From positions 1 through 14,840 of the forward strand of contig CAAGHO010000032.1 of NCBI GenBank assembly GCA_900769695.1: a DNA stretch of 14,840 nucleotides, read 5' to 3'. A program made the translations under genes and the position numbers. Every line of letters begins with the position of its first letter. The first letter of the stretch is position 1. This document shows positions 1 through 12,100 of this stretch, in pieces. The notes under the pieces were generated by a model, which was not told where the DNA came from, made no database searches, and was given only the letters and a program-made list of their open reading frames with translations. This DNA is from Bacilli bacterium (GTDB lineage Bacteria > Bacillota_I > Bacilli_A > RF39 > UBA660).

Positions 1-119
1 ATATTCATATCCATATTCATGAATGCTTGGTCGTAAGAGTTTATCTGAGCGAGGTATCCACCGATTTGGGCTGCAACAGGGGCAGCAACAGCAGCTGGTT
101 TTGCTTTTTGACCATAAGC
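1..119 (-). other. Ala/Pro linker leading to a predicted beta-barrel beyond the left edge
   Basis: The last visible residues are QKAKPAAVAAPVAAQ, then IGGYLAQINSYDQAFMNMDM. The Ala/Pro-rich stretch breaks sharply with the Asn/Thr composition of the rest, as expected of the linker between passenger and translocator. I remember the GGYLAQINSYDQAF type of segment from gut alphaproteobacterial autotransporters, where a roughly 270-residue beta-barrel follows; this cannot be confirmed here. The last codon is cut by the window edge, and no stop codon is present. Confidence 0.65.
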
Positions 120-3100
120 CAAAACTCTCAACATACCGTTTTCGTCGTAGTATGATTTAAGTTTATATGTAGCTTCTGCACTTTCTGCCTTAGTAGTATT
201 CAATGAGCCAATAATAGAGTCTTTATCGGTCACTTTTATATCAACAGGGTTTTTGCTGTTTGAAACAATGTTTATCTTGTTTACGTTCAACAAGTTACCT
301 GAGCCTTCAACCGTATTTGCAGTAATTTTATCGCTTGCTTTTGATTTCAAGTTCATATCTATAGCAACGTTTGTCTTGTTGTCTGACAAAGTAACTTTAT
401 TCAAAGACAATGTACCAATCTTGTTATTAGCAATTTGAAGGGTTGAGTTACCGCTAAATTCCGCAGAGCAGTTTTGCAAGCTATTTTCGTTAGCGACAGC
501 CAAAGTTCCGTCGTGTTGAGTAATAGTTATACCTGTCAACTTAGCTTCATTAGAGATAAATACGTTACCTGTTTTATCGAGTGTACTACCTTGAACGGCT
601 TCGATATCGTCGAAGATATTTATCCATTTTCCGTTAGATGCATTAAGAACCAAATTAGCTTTATTCAAGTAGATAGAGTTTGATTTCTTATTAGCTTTGT
701 TGCCTTTAAACACAACGTCTGATTTAACAGCGTTGATAGTGATAGTACTACCGTTATCAGCGTAGATAGCACCACCTTTTCCTGTAGCAGTATTATTCAA
801 GAAACTTGAATCTGTAATAGTTATCTTACTATTCATACCTGCATAGATAGCACCGCCGTTAACAGCTTTGTTTTTAGAGAACTCTGTATTAGTGAAGTAT
901 GAGCCAGTAACAGCATCAGCGATATATACAGCACCACCGTTACCTTTAGCACTATTTGAAGTAAAGGTTGTATTAACGATATCAACCATATTATCAGCGT
1001 AGATAGCACCGCCGTTGAATGAGCTATTAGAAGTGAACTGAGTCATCTTACGTTGAGAAGCGGTATAATCATTTTTCTTATCGCTGTTTATATCCAACAA
1101 CCCTTTAGAGTAGATAGCACCACCTTTAGAGTTTTCGTCATACTTAGTAGAAATAACTTTTACTTTAGTTTTCTTGTTAGTCAAGTTATTAACAGAGTAA
1201 GTTTTTTCTGTAACCTTATTCAAAGAGCTGTTTGACTTAAATGTAGAGCCTGAGATAGTCAAGGTTGCATCTTTGTTATCATTACTAATAGCACCACCAT
1301 TTTCACCGGCTTTATTAGAGGTGAAAGTAGAGCCTTTAACGGTTAGGGTATCAGAAGAAGCGTTGTAGATAGCTCCACCTTTACCGCCGTAGCTAATAGT
1401 TGAGTTGTATTTAGTATTAGTACCGTCTGTTGTTGAAGTAGTATTAGTAACAGTAGACACTGCGGTATTAGACTTAAATGTAGCAGAGTCAACAGTTAGG
1501 ATACCGTTATTGTAGATAGCACCACCATTACCAGCGTTAGCTTTATCTGACACTGTGTTATCAACGGCATTGTTTTTAGTAAATGTTGATTTACCAACGG
1601 TTAGAGTACCTTTATTGTATACAGCACCACCGTTTACAGCTTTGTTTGAAGTAAATGAAGGTGCGTAGTATTTATGTTTTTCCTTTTTATTAACCACAGT
1701 TACGTAATCGAAAGGATTGATAGTCATAACACCGTTTTTAGCGTTATACAATGCACCGCCAAAGGTTTCAGCGATATTTTTAGAGAACACGCTACCTAGT
1801 AGAGAGATAGACTTATTGTTGTAAACTGCACCACCTTCTGTAGCAGTATTTGCAGTGAACTTAGTTTTGTTATCAGTAGTAGCAGAGCCTAGGTTGTAGA
1901 TACCGCCACCATAGTATGCTTTGTTGTTAGCAACTGTTGTTGATACAAGTGACAATACAGCGTTTTCTGCATTGTAGATTACACCCATACCGTTTGTTTC
2001 GTTTAATATATCGTATGCTTCGTTGTATGTAATTTTTGAACCTGTAGAAGTCAAGTTACCAGCGTTGTAGATTGCTGCACCGTAGATTGCAACGTTAGCG
2101 TTGTTAACTTTCTTAGTAGATTTTTTACCAAGAGTTGACTTGTTAAGGTATAAAGTGCCGGCGTTGAATACTGCACCACCTTCTTTAGCACTGTTGTCTG
2201 TGAATGTAGAGCTAATCAAAGTAGCTATACCGTTTTCTGAGTTATAGACAGCACCACCACGGTTTGCTGAGTTAGAAACGAACTTAGCTTTTGAGGTTGC
2301 TAGGTTGCTTTCGTTATAAATAGCACCGCCGTTTTCACTAGCTTTGTTTTCTGTGAAGTTTGAGTTGTTCAAGCCGCCTGTGATAGTACCTTTTTTGTTT
2401 TTAACAACTAGGTTACCAGCATTGTAGATTGCACCACCTTGAGTGGCTTGGTTATACATATATTTAGAACCGGTGTCTTTCAAGTCACCTTTATTGTAGA
2501 TAACACCGCCATTTTCAGCTGTGTTTCCGTATTTGTTTTTAGCTTTATCAATCATACCAAATGTATTTTTAATCAATGCCATATTACCGGTGTTGTAGAT
2601 AGCACCGCCTTCTTGAGCGTTATTTAAAGCAAATTTAGAAGACTTAACTGTTACAGTACCGACTACGCTATCAGCTTCTTTTTCTGCTGTGTAGATAGCA
2701 CCACCTTTTTCAGCTGTATTACCGTTTGAATCAGCTTTAGTAGAACCGAAGTTTGATGATGAAATAGTTACGTTACCTTTTTTAACGTATACGGCACCGC
2801 CGTTTTCACCTGCTTCGTTTAAGTAGAAGTTGTTTTTGTTTATTGTTACTGCGTGAGCTTTATCTGGTGTTGCATCAACATATATTGCACCACCTAGTTC
2901 TGCGTTGTTTGCTTTGAAGGTAGCTGCTGACAACTTAGTTAAGCCGGTTGTGTAGATTGCACCACCTTCTTTGTCTGCGAAGTTTGATACAAAGTTCACG
3001 TTTGTAGCGGTCAATCTGTTCAAGTTGTAGATTGCACCACCTTTATATGCTTCGTTACTGTTTGTTTTATCATCATTTCCGAAGTATGCGTATTTCAAGG

Positions 3101-6100
3101 TTAATACACCTGATTCGTTGTAGATTGCACCACCTAAGTCTGTTGCAATGTTACCGAAGATATTTGAGTATACTTTCTTAGAACCAGAGATTGTTGTTGT
3201 ACCTAGGATATTTCTGATTGCACCACCATTATCTTCTGTTTCGTTTTCTAGAAGATTAACGTTAGTCAAGGTAATCTTACCGCCGTTATTGATGAATGCT
3301 CCATCAAATCCTGATATATCGAAGTAGCTACCAACAATTTGTTGTTTCTTAGCTGGGATTGGTTTTGTTTTATCTGTTGGTGTTGTTTGTCCTGCACCGA
3401 TTGTGAAACCTTGAATTTCTTTAGGTGTAGAGATAGTATAACGAGATTTTGAGTTACCTTTGATAGTTAACTTAGTAGATTGAAGTACACCTTTATCAGA
3501 GATTGGGTTGTTGTCCTCACCTATAGTTTTGTCTTTATCGATGCCGTAGTTGTATAATACAACGTTATCTTTCAATTTGAAGGTTTGAGCTTTTGTTCTC
3601 CACAAAGCTTGTATAAGTGGATTGCTGCTGTCATCTTCTTCGTTGTATTGAGCAATGATGATAGAGCCGTTCAAACCATAACGTACGTAGTATTCATCAT
3701 TCAATTTCAAGATGTTTGACAAGATACCGTTACCGTCATCAAATCCTAAGAAGTTGCTAGTTGAAGTTCTTACGTATAGAAGTTTAAGTTTAGTTGCTCC
3801 GTCTAATTCGTTTAGAATTCCATCGAAGTCAGATTTATTCAATACAAATTTACCTGTACCAGCGTTTTCTCTTACTCTATTTGTCCAGATTTTGTCGTAT
3901 TCATATTTATTATCAACTTTTTTAACGTCAAAGTTGTATTTTGTATTATCGTTGATTGTTAAATTATTTGTATAGATTGTAGATATTGTATCGTTTTTAA
4001 CATCTAGTGTACCGCCGTTTACAGTCAAGCTGTTTAGAACAGATTGAACGTCTTTATCATCAACATTAGTTGTTGGGGTCAAGTCACCTGTAATCTTAAC
4101 TATACCTTTGTTTAAGTTATCATTGATAACCAAATCAGCTAATACATTCTCAGCGATTGCTAGACCTGAGTTAAAGGTCAAAGTATTATTTTCTGCTGCT
4201 GTCAATTTCAACTTAGAACCGTTGCCTGCAACGATATTGTTACCAGCAAACTCTGTTGATGAATCTTTTGCCCAGATTTCTAATTCACCTGAGTTATTGA
4301 ATACACCATCATTTTGAGCTTTATTGATTGTCAAATTACCGTTGTTTGTAAATGTTCCTTTATTTGAAATTTCTACTATTGTGGCTTGTCCGTTTGTTAT
4401 GAATTCAGCATTTTCTTCTGTCTTAGCAATGTTTTGTACAAAGCTATTTGTAACTGTTGTTACACCTGTATGAACAGTTGTTGTACCTGTACCTTGAACT
4501 GTTGCAAGAGTGTTTGTTCCATTGAAGTTCAAGTTACCTGTGTTATTGATATCAACATCATTAGAGTTGAAGTTTGTATTAGTTATATTCAACGTACCGT
4601 TGTTATTCAAGGCTGTTGTAAATCCTTGATAAGAGCCAACATTATTTACATTAAGTATTTGACCTTCTTTTACAGTAATTCCGCCAACTTTGTTACCATC
4701 TGAATTACCGCCAATGATATTGTGACCGTTACCTAAGATATTAAGTGTTGAATTATCATGAGCCATTTCACCCAAATCAACATCAACAAGTTCATTTTCA
4801 GCTAGGTTATATGCTCTTTGTTCTTTATCCATATGAACTGCTGAGTACAAGTTACCCAATGAGAATGACAACTTACCTGTTTGAGAAAGATATGATACTG
4901 TATAGCTTACACCAGCTGAGATACCATTAACTTTCATAGCTGAATCAGATAATATTACGAATTCTCTCAACACTTCATCTGCGACTGTTGTCTCAAATGG
5001 AGAGTAGCCAACTGTTGGATCAGAGATAATCTTAATAGAATCAATTACTATTTTATATCCACTATTTGTTATTGTTTTTGCAGTCAAGCTATCAGAGCTT
5101 GGTGTATCTCCTGCAAGAGCGACATCTATTGATACATTCAAGTTACTATTTAATACAAGGTTACCTAGTCCTATTGTGTCTATATTACCGTTTTGTGCAT
5201 CAATCTTACCACCATTAACATTTAATCCTGAAAGGTTCAATGAACCGGTTTCTGTTAACGTTAATGTTTTATCGCTCAAGTTCAAGAAGTTGTCAGAGAT
5301 TTCGTTTGCAACTTTTAAATCTCCAACTAGGTTGATAACACCGTTTGAGCCATCATATCCTACGATATTGCCGTTTGTTGTACCTTTAAAGTTCAAAATA
5401 CCTGCGTTGTTAATTGTTCCAACAATATTTGAACCAACAGCCGTAATTGTTGCATCAGATTTGTTGATTACGTTTGATGTAACTGTTTTGTTTTCATCAG
5501 CAAATATTAAGTTACCTGTGTTTACGAAGTTTCCTTGTTTAACGTTTTCATTTACTGTTATTGTTCCAGCTGCATTCAAAGTACCGTTACCAGTAATTGT
5601 ACCTAAACTATTAGTACCATTAACTGTAAAGTTATCGTTATTGTTAATTGAACCTAGGTTATTCAAGGTTTCGTTTATTGTTATATCTTTTGTGTTTGTA
5701 AATGTCTTTTCAGCGTTTACAGTTAATCCGTTTTGAGTGATAGAGCCAGCGTTTTCTGTATCTACTGTAATTACGGTTGTACCAATACCAGAGATTGTGT
5801 AGTCACCATAAGTTCCGCCAGCAAAGTTCAAGGTACCGTCATTTGATACATTACCCAACAAGTTGCTAGCATTTGATGTTGCGTTACCTGTGTTAGTTAA
5901 TGTACCTGTTAAAGCACCGTTGTTATTAAACGTTGAAGAGTTTGTTACATCACCTGAGATTGTACCGTTTGATGTAAATTCACCCTCGTTTGATATCTTA
6001 CCAGTGATACCAGCATTTGAAGTGAAGGTACCAGAGTTTGATATCTTATCACTTACTGTAATTCCGCCTGCGTTTATCAAGCTAGAATCTTCTGATATAT

Positions 6101-9100
6101 TGATAGTTCCTTGTGCTAATTCTCTATCTGCTGTAATTGCACCTGCAACGATTAATATACCGTTACCAGTAATTGTACCTAAGCTATTAGTACCTTTAAC
6201 TGTGAAGTTAGCGTTATTGTTAATTGTACCTAGGTTATTCAAGGTTACGTTTATTGTTATATCTTTTGTGTTTGTAAATGTCTTTTCAGCGTTTACAGTT
6301 AATCCGTTTTGAACAATTGTACCAGCGTTTTCTGTATCTGCTGTAATTACGGTTGTACCAATACCAGAGATTGTGTAGTCACCATAAGTTCCGCCAGCAA
6401 AGTTCAAGGTACCGTTATTTGATACATTACCCAACAAGTTGCTAGCATTTGATGTTGCGTTACCTGTGTTAGTTAATGTACCTGTTAAAGCACCATTGTT
6501 ATTAAATGTTGAAGAGTTTGTTACATCACCTGAGATTGTACCGTTTGATGTAAATTCGCCCTCGTTTAATATCTTACCAGTGATACCAGCTAATGAAGTG
6601 AATGTTCCTTTATTTGTTATACCGGCAGTGATTGCAGAGTTTGATGTGAAAGCACCTTCATTTGTAATGATATCAGCTGTAATTTCGCCATCATTTGTTA
6701 CTGTTACAGCAGAGTTTGCACTAACTCTTATTTCACCTTGGGTTAGCACGTCATCAATAGTTATTGTACCGTTTAAGTTCAACAAGCCTTGACCATTGAA
6801 TACGCCCAATGAGTTTGTACCTTTGATTGTGAACTCACCATTGTTTACTATTACGCCCAAGTTATTCAAGGTTTCTGTTACTACAGTTGTACCGTTGTTT
6901 GTAAACTGTATACTATCATTTACTTTCAAGCCGTTTTGAGTGATAAAGCCAGAGTTGATTGTATCAACAGTGATTTCTGTTGTACCCTCACCTGTGATTG
7001 AATAAGCGGTTTCTGTATCATCCATATCCATCATCGCTATAACTTGTGCTGAATATTCTCCACCTGTTAGTTTCAACAAGCCGTTATTAACCACGTTACC
7101 CAACAAGTTACTTGCGTTTGATGTTGCGTTACCGGTTTGAGTGTTTGTCAACATACCTTTCAACTTAGCGTTGTTATCGAAGATAGATGAGTTGATTACA
7201 TCACCTGTAATTGTATTGTTTGAAGTCAATGTGCCGTCATTAACCACGTTACCTGATATATCAGCGTTTGAAACAAATGTACCAGAGTTTGATATCTTAT
7301 CACTTACTGTAATTCCGCCTGCGTTTGTAAAGCTAGAATCTGTTGCGACATTGATTGCACCTTGTTCAATTGTTTTATCTGCTGTAATTGTTCCATTTGT
7401 ATTCAAAGTACCGTTGCCAGTGAAGTTACCTAATGAATTTGTACCAGCAACTGTGAACTTATCGTTATTACTGATTTCGCCCAAGTTTGTTAATGATTCT
7501 ACAACCGTTGTCTTATTTGTATTTGTATATGTTGTTCCTTTGTTTACTACTAATCCGTTTTGCGTGATAGAACCAGTGTTTTCTGTATCAGCTGTGATGA
7601 ATGTTTTACCATCACCTGTTACAGTATAGTTTCCGAACACTCCGCCATTCAAGTTCAAATTACCTGAGTTTTCAATGTTACCCCAAACATCTGCTGCTGA
7701 TGTTTGTACATTGCCGTCTTGTTTATTCTTAACTAATGCTGTTAACTTCTTGTCTTTTTCTATTATCAAGGTTCCGTTGTTTTCCACAACGCCTTGTTCT
7801 GTGTTTTTGTTTACTGTTGTAACTCCATTGATTACCAAGTTACCGTTTCCGGTTACTTTACCCAATGAGTTTGTTCCGTTTAGTGTAAATACGGTGTTGT
7901 TTGCAATTTCACCCAAGTTTGTCAACACATTATCTACAACAGTATTACCGTTGTTTGTATATGTTACATCTTCGTTAACCTTGAAGTTACCTTGATTGAT
8001 TGTTCCAACGTTTGTTGTATCAGAGATAACTGTTGTTAAGCCAGTTCCTGTTACTGAGTAGTTACCAAATACTCCGCCATTCAAGTTGAGTTCGTTTGAG
8101 TTAGTCACGTCACCCATCAAGTTTGACGCACTTGATGTTGTAACACCTGTATTGAGCAAGCTACCCATCAATTCTCCGTTGTTATTAAAGGTTGATGAGT
8201 TTGTAACCATACCTGTTATTGTATTGTTTGAAGTCAATATACCGTCATTAACTACGTTTGCTTGTATTGTGTTATTAGATGTCAAGTTTCCTGAGTTGTT
8301 TACAGTTGTTGCTGTAACTCCGCCATTATTGATAACTACAGAGTCTTCATTAACTTTCAAGGTACCTTGTTCTAATATCTTATCAATAGTTGCATTACCT
8401 GCTACAGTCAATGTACCTGTACCAGAGATTGTTCCAAGGATTGTATTTATGCCTTTTACTGTAAAGTTACCAATATTATTGATAGCACCTTTGTTTTCTA
8501 AGTCGTTTTCTACAACTGATATATTGTTGTTTGTATAAGTAACACCGTCAGCTACTTCGAAGGTCTTTTGAGTGATAGAACCAGTGTTTACTGTATCAGC
8601 ACTAATCAAGATTGTGCTATCACCAACTATTGTATAGTTACCATAAGTTCCGCCTGTGAAGTTCAAGCTACCTGAGTTCAAGATATCGCCTGCAACGCCA
8701 GATGCTGATGTTGTTAAGCTAGAACCTGCCATATTGTTTATTGTTGCTGAAACCACGGCTCCATCTGTTACTGCTAATGCACCTGTATTGATTACATTAC
8801 CTTGTTCAACGTCTTTGTTTGCTGTGATTACGCCTGTTGTGTACAATGTACCGTCACCTGAGATTGTTCCAAGGTTGTTTGTGCCATTAACTGTTAATGA
8901 GCCTGTGTTTGCGATTTCTCCGTTGTTTTCTAATGTTGTTCCAACTGTTGTTGTATTTTTGTTTGTATATTTTGTATCGTTATTAACTGTCAACTTATCT
9001 TGAGTTAAAGAACCAGAGTTTGCTGTATCAGCTGCTATAACGGTTGTACCTGAACCTGTGATAGAGTAGTTACCGTATTCTCCACCCTCAAATGTCAAGG

Positions 9101-12100
9101 AATCTTTATTGATTACGTTTCCAGCAAGATTACTAGCGTTTGATGTTGTAGAACCTGTATTTGTCAAGGTCCCTGTTAGCAATGCGTTGTTATCAAATGT
9201 TGATTTATTTACAACGTTTGCAGTGATACCAGAAGAGGTAGCGTTATTGATAAGAGTTGAGTCTGCTGAAACAGTGATAGTAGTTTGTTCAATTTTTCCA
9301 ACCACTGTTAAGGTACCGTCAACGTTGATTGTACCACCGCCGACTACTTGATCAATAGTACTATCACCTTTTACAGATATATGGTTGTAGTTCCTTATAT
9401 CTGCATCTACTGATGATGACTCTATTCTCAAAATACCACGGTTTTCCAATACTCCACGTGTGCCGTCTTCTTGTGCTTCTGACACGTAGTTATTTATGTT
9501 CATCGTTCCGGTTTCATTGTTCAATACAGTACCGTTGTTTGTGAACGTATTATCTACTGTGAACTGTCCGTTGTTTTCTAAACTTGCACCTTCTACTACG
9601 TTTACTGTTGATATTGATGCAATTCCGTTGTTTGTTAGTTTATTGTTTTCTGATATATTCAAGGTTCCTTGCAAGATTGAACCAGAGGTTGTTACATCAC
9701 CCGCAATCGCTGTTGTACCTGTTCCTGTAATAGAGTTAGCTCCAAAGTTTCCGCCACCTAGTGTTAGGTTACCTGTGTTGATTACGTTACCGTTCAAATT
9801 GCTAGCGTCTGAGGTTGCAGAACCTGTGTTTGTCAAGGTTCCTGTAAGTCTTGCTTCGTTATTGAATGTTGAGTTGTTTACTACGTTTGCTGTAACACCT
9901 GCTATGTTTGTTAATGTCGCACCGTCTTTGATGTTCACTGTGCCTTGTGCTAGGGCTTTGTCGACCGTTGATACACCTGCTATGTTCAATATACCGTTTC
10001 CAGTGAAGTTGCCAAGATTGTTTGTACCGCCTTTTACGGTAAAGTTGTCATTGTTTTGGATTGTTCCGTTATTTGTAAGAACGTTTTCAACAGTAGTTAT
10101 ATAGTCGTTTTCGAAAGTTACACCGTTATTAACAATAAAGTCAGTTTGCTCAATAGCACCAATATTAATTGTATCAGCTGAGATAACTGTTGTACCAGTG
10201 CCAGATACTGTGTAATTTTTAAAAATTCCGCCATTTAAGTTTAATGTACCTGCGTTTGTGATGGCACCACCAAGGTAATCGGCTAATGATGTTAAATCTT
10301 TTGTTTCTGCAATATTGATATTTTGGTTAATGTTAGCATTTGCAGTCACTGAACCTAAAATATTTGTAACACCAGAACCTGATACAGCGTTTAATAAAGT
10401 TCCGCCTGTAAGGTTTAAGCTACCTGCGTTTGTGATGGCACCACCAAGGTAATCTGCTGATGATGTCAAGTCTTTTGTTTCTGCAATATTGATATTTTGG
10501 TTAATATTAGCATTTGCAGTCACTGAACCTAAGATATTTGTAACACCAGTACCTGAAACAGCGTTTGATAAAGTTCCGCCATTTAAGTTTAATGTACCTG
10601 CGTTTGTAACATCAGATAACAAGCCTGAAGCTGATGTTGATAAGGTTGCAGGAGTTGCAACACTAATAACACCCTCAATTGTAGAGTTATCAGCAATTGT
10701 TGTTGTGCCGTTTGCAATTGTGATAGCACCTGTTGTGCCTGTGATTGAGGTATTAAGGTTGTTATCACCTTTGAAATTCAAACTGCCTGCGTTTGATATA
10801 CCAGTTTCAGCATTTACGCCCAAAGTTACATTTTCAAGGTTCGCTGTTGAACCAGTGTTTGCTGTGATGATTGAACCTGTTTCTGATTTTTCACCAGTGA
10901 ATGTAATATTTGAGATGTTTAAAGTTGTGTTATCACCGATTGTGAAACCTTGATTGTTGTTCAAATCGATTGTTGAACCGTCTGCCATACCGTTGATGTT
11001 TAGGGTACCGGTTGCAGTTGTTCCTAAATTGTCTGATAAAGTATAGGTTGAATTATCTACAAAGTTGAAGTTTCTATCGTTATTAGATACACGATTATTA
11101 ATTAATACCAAAGTATCAAATGTATCTGCTTCAATATATTTCAATGAGTCATTAGTTGTATTTGTTGTAGCAAGCAACCAGCCAGCCAATTGTCCGAATT
11201 TATCAACGTTTGTAACTGTATCAGATGACAAAATTCTTACTTCAGCTTTGGTAACATTTTCACCTAAAGCTAATTCTAGAGTTGAACCAGATGTAAGATT
11301 TAAGATTTGGAATACTTTTTCTTGAGAATTGCTATAAACCATTATGTTTTCAAGGTTTTCAATCAAGTTAATAGTTTCGACTGTCAAAGTACCTGTTGAA
11401 TCAGAGTTTACTGAGATTGTATCAGCAACACCGTTAGTCAAATCAACATCAACACCTAGTTTTGCACCGTCTTGTGCAGTGATTGATTCAAATGAACGAG
11501 CTTCTATTGCATCATTTGCTATATTTAGTTTTGTATTAGAAATTGTTAGGTTAGCACCCATTATATCATTGTTTAGGTTAAATGAAGTTTCAGTACCGTC
11601 ACCTTTAAGAATCACGCCATAGCCAACATCACCATCAACATTGTCGTTCATTGTATATGAACCACCGTTCATAAGGTCAAATAATATATTGCTGTATGTA
11701 TATCCATCAGCTTCTGAACCGGTTCTTGCAACAAAGATAGCGTTGTTGTTTTTAACACCGTTTAATTGAACATAGTTTCCTGTAAATTCATAGTTTTCGC
11801 CATCGGCTCTAAATGTCATAGTTTTATTTGTCCAGATAGCACCACCTTGTGGAGTTACTGAATTATCTTGAATATTTGATACTATATAGTTACCTGTAAA
11901 ACTACCAGAAATATATCCGATTGTACCTTCATTATATATTGCACCACCTTTTATTATTGCTGGACCTTGTTGAGTTTCAGCTAGTTCAGTTGCGTTTGAA
12001 ATAACATAGTTTTTCGTAAAATCACCAATAATGTAATTAATTGTTGATGCGCTATCAGAATATATTGCACCACCTGATACATATTCAGTATCAGATACTG

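Larger units (their letters stand above)
5281..10895 (-). repeat. Long Asn/Thr/Gly-rich beta-strand repeat array (block D)
   Basis: About 1,870 residues of repeats built on GGxYGNYxxTGTGTT, then TNxGxIxQxGLxVN, TNNxxxxVxxxLTNLGxI, FTVxGTNSLGxxTGNGTL, QGxxxI, and often NSSTFNNNxxLTGTLTNTG with ASNLxGNV. Taking the Gly-Gly of GGxYGNY as anchor, copies sit at 10227, 9753, 9081, 8649, 8073, 7641, 7059, 6390 and 5814. Spacings are 158, 224, 144, 192, 144, 194, 223 and 192 codons. The two 144-codon units lack the NSSTFNNN to ASNL segment. Short alternating strands with Asn/Gly turns fit a parallel beta-helix. There are no cysteines and few aromatics other than Tyr and Phe at fixed positions. Likely the main rod of the fibre (inference). 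Confidence 0.85.

Noticed and set aside
5176..10953. Series of long plus-strand ORFs (for example 5176-5736, 5863-6312, 7141-7629, 9496-10104, 10489-10953) rich in Val, Pro, Leu and Phe
   Set aside because: They are the antisense reading of the Asn/Thr/Gly codons (AAC, ACC and GGT give GTT, GGT and ACC). They repeat at the same period as the minus-strand repeats, have no sensible start signals and look like no known membrane protein. The minus frame explains the whole stretch.
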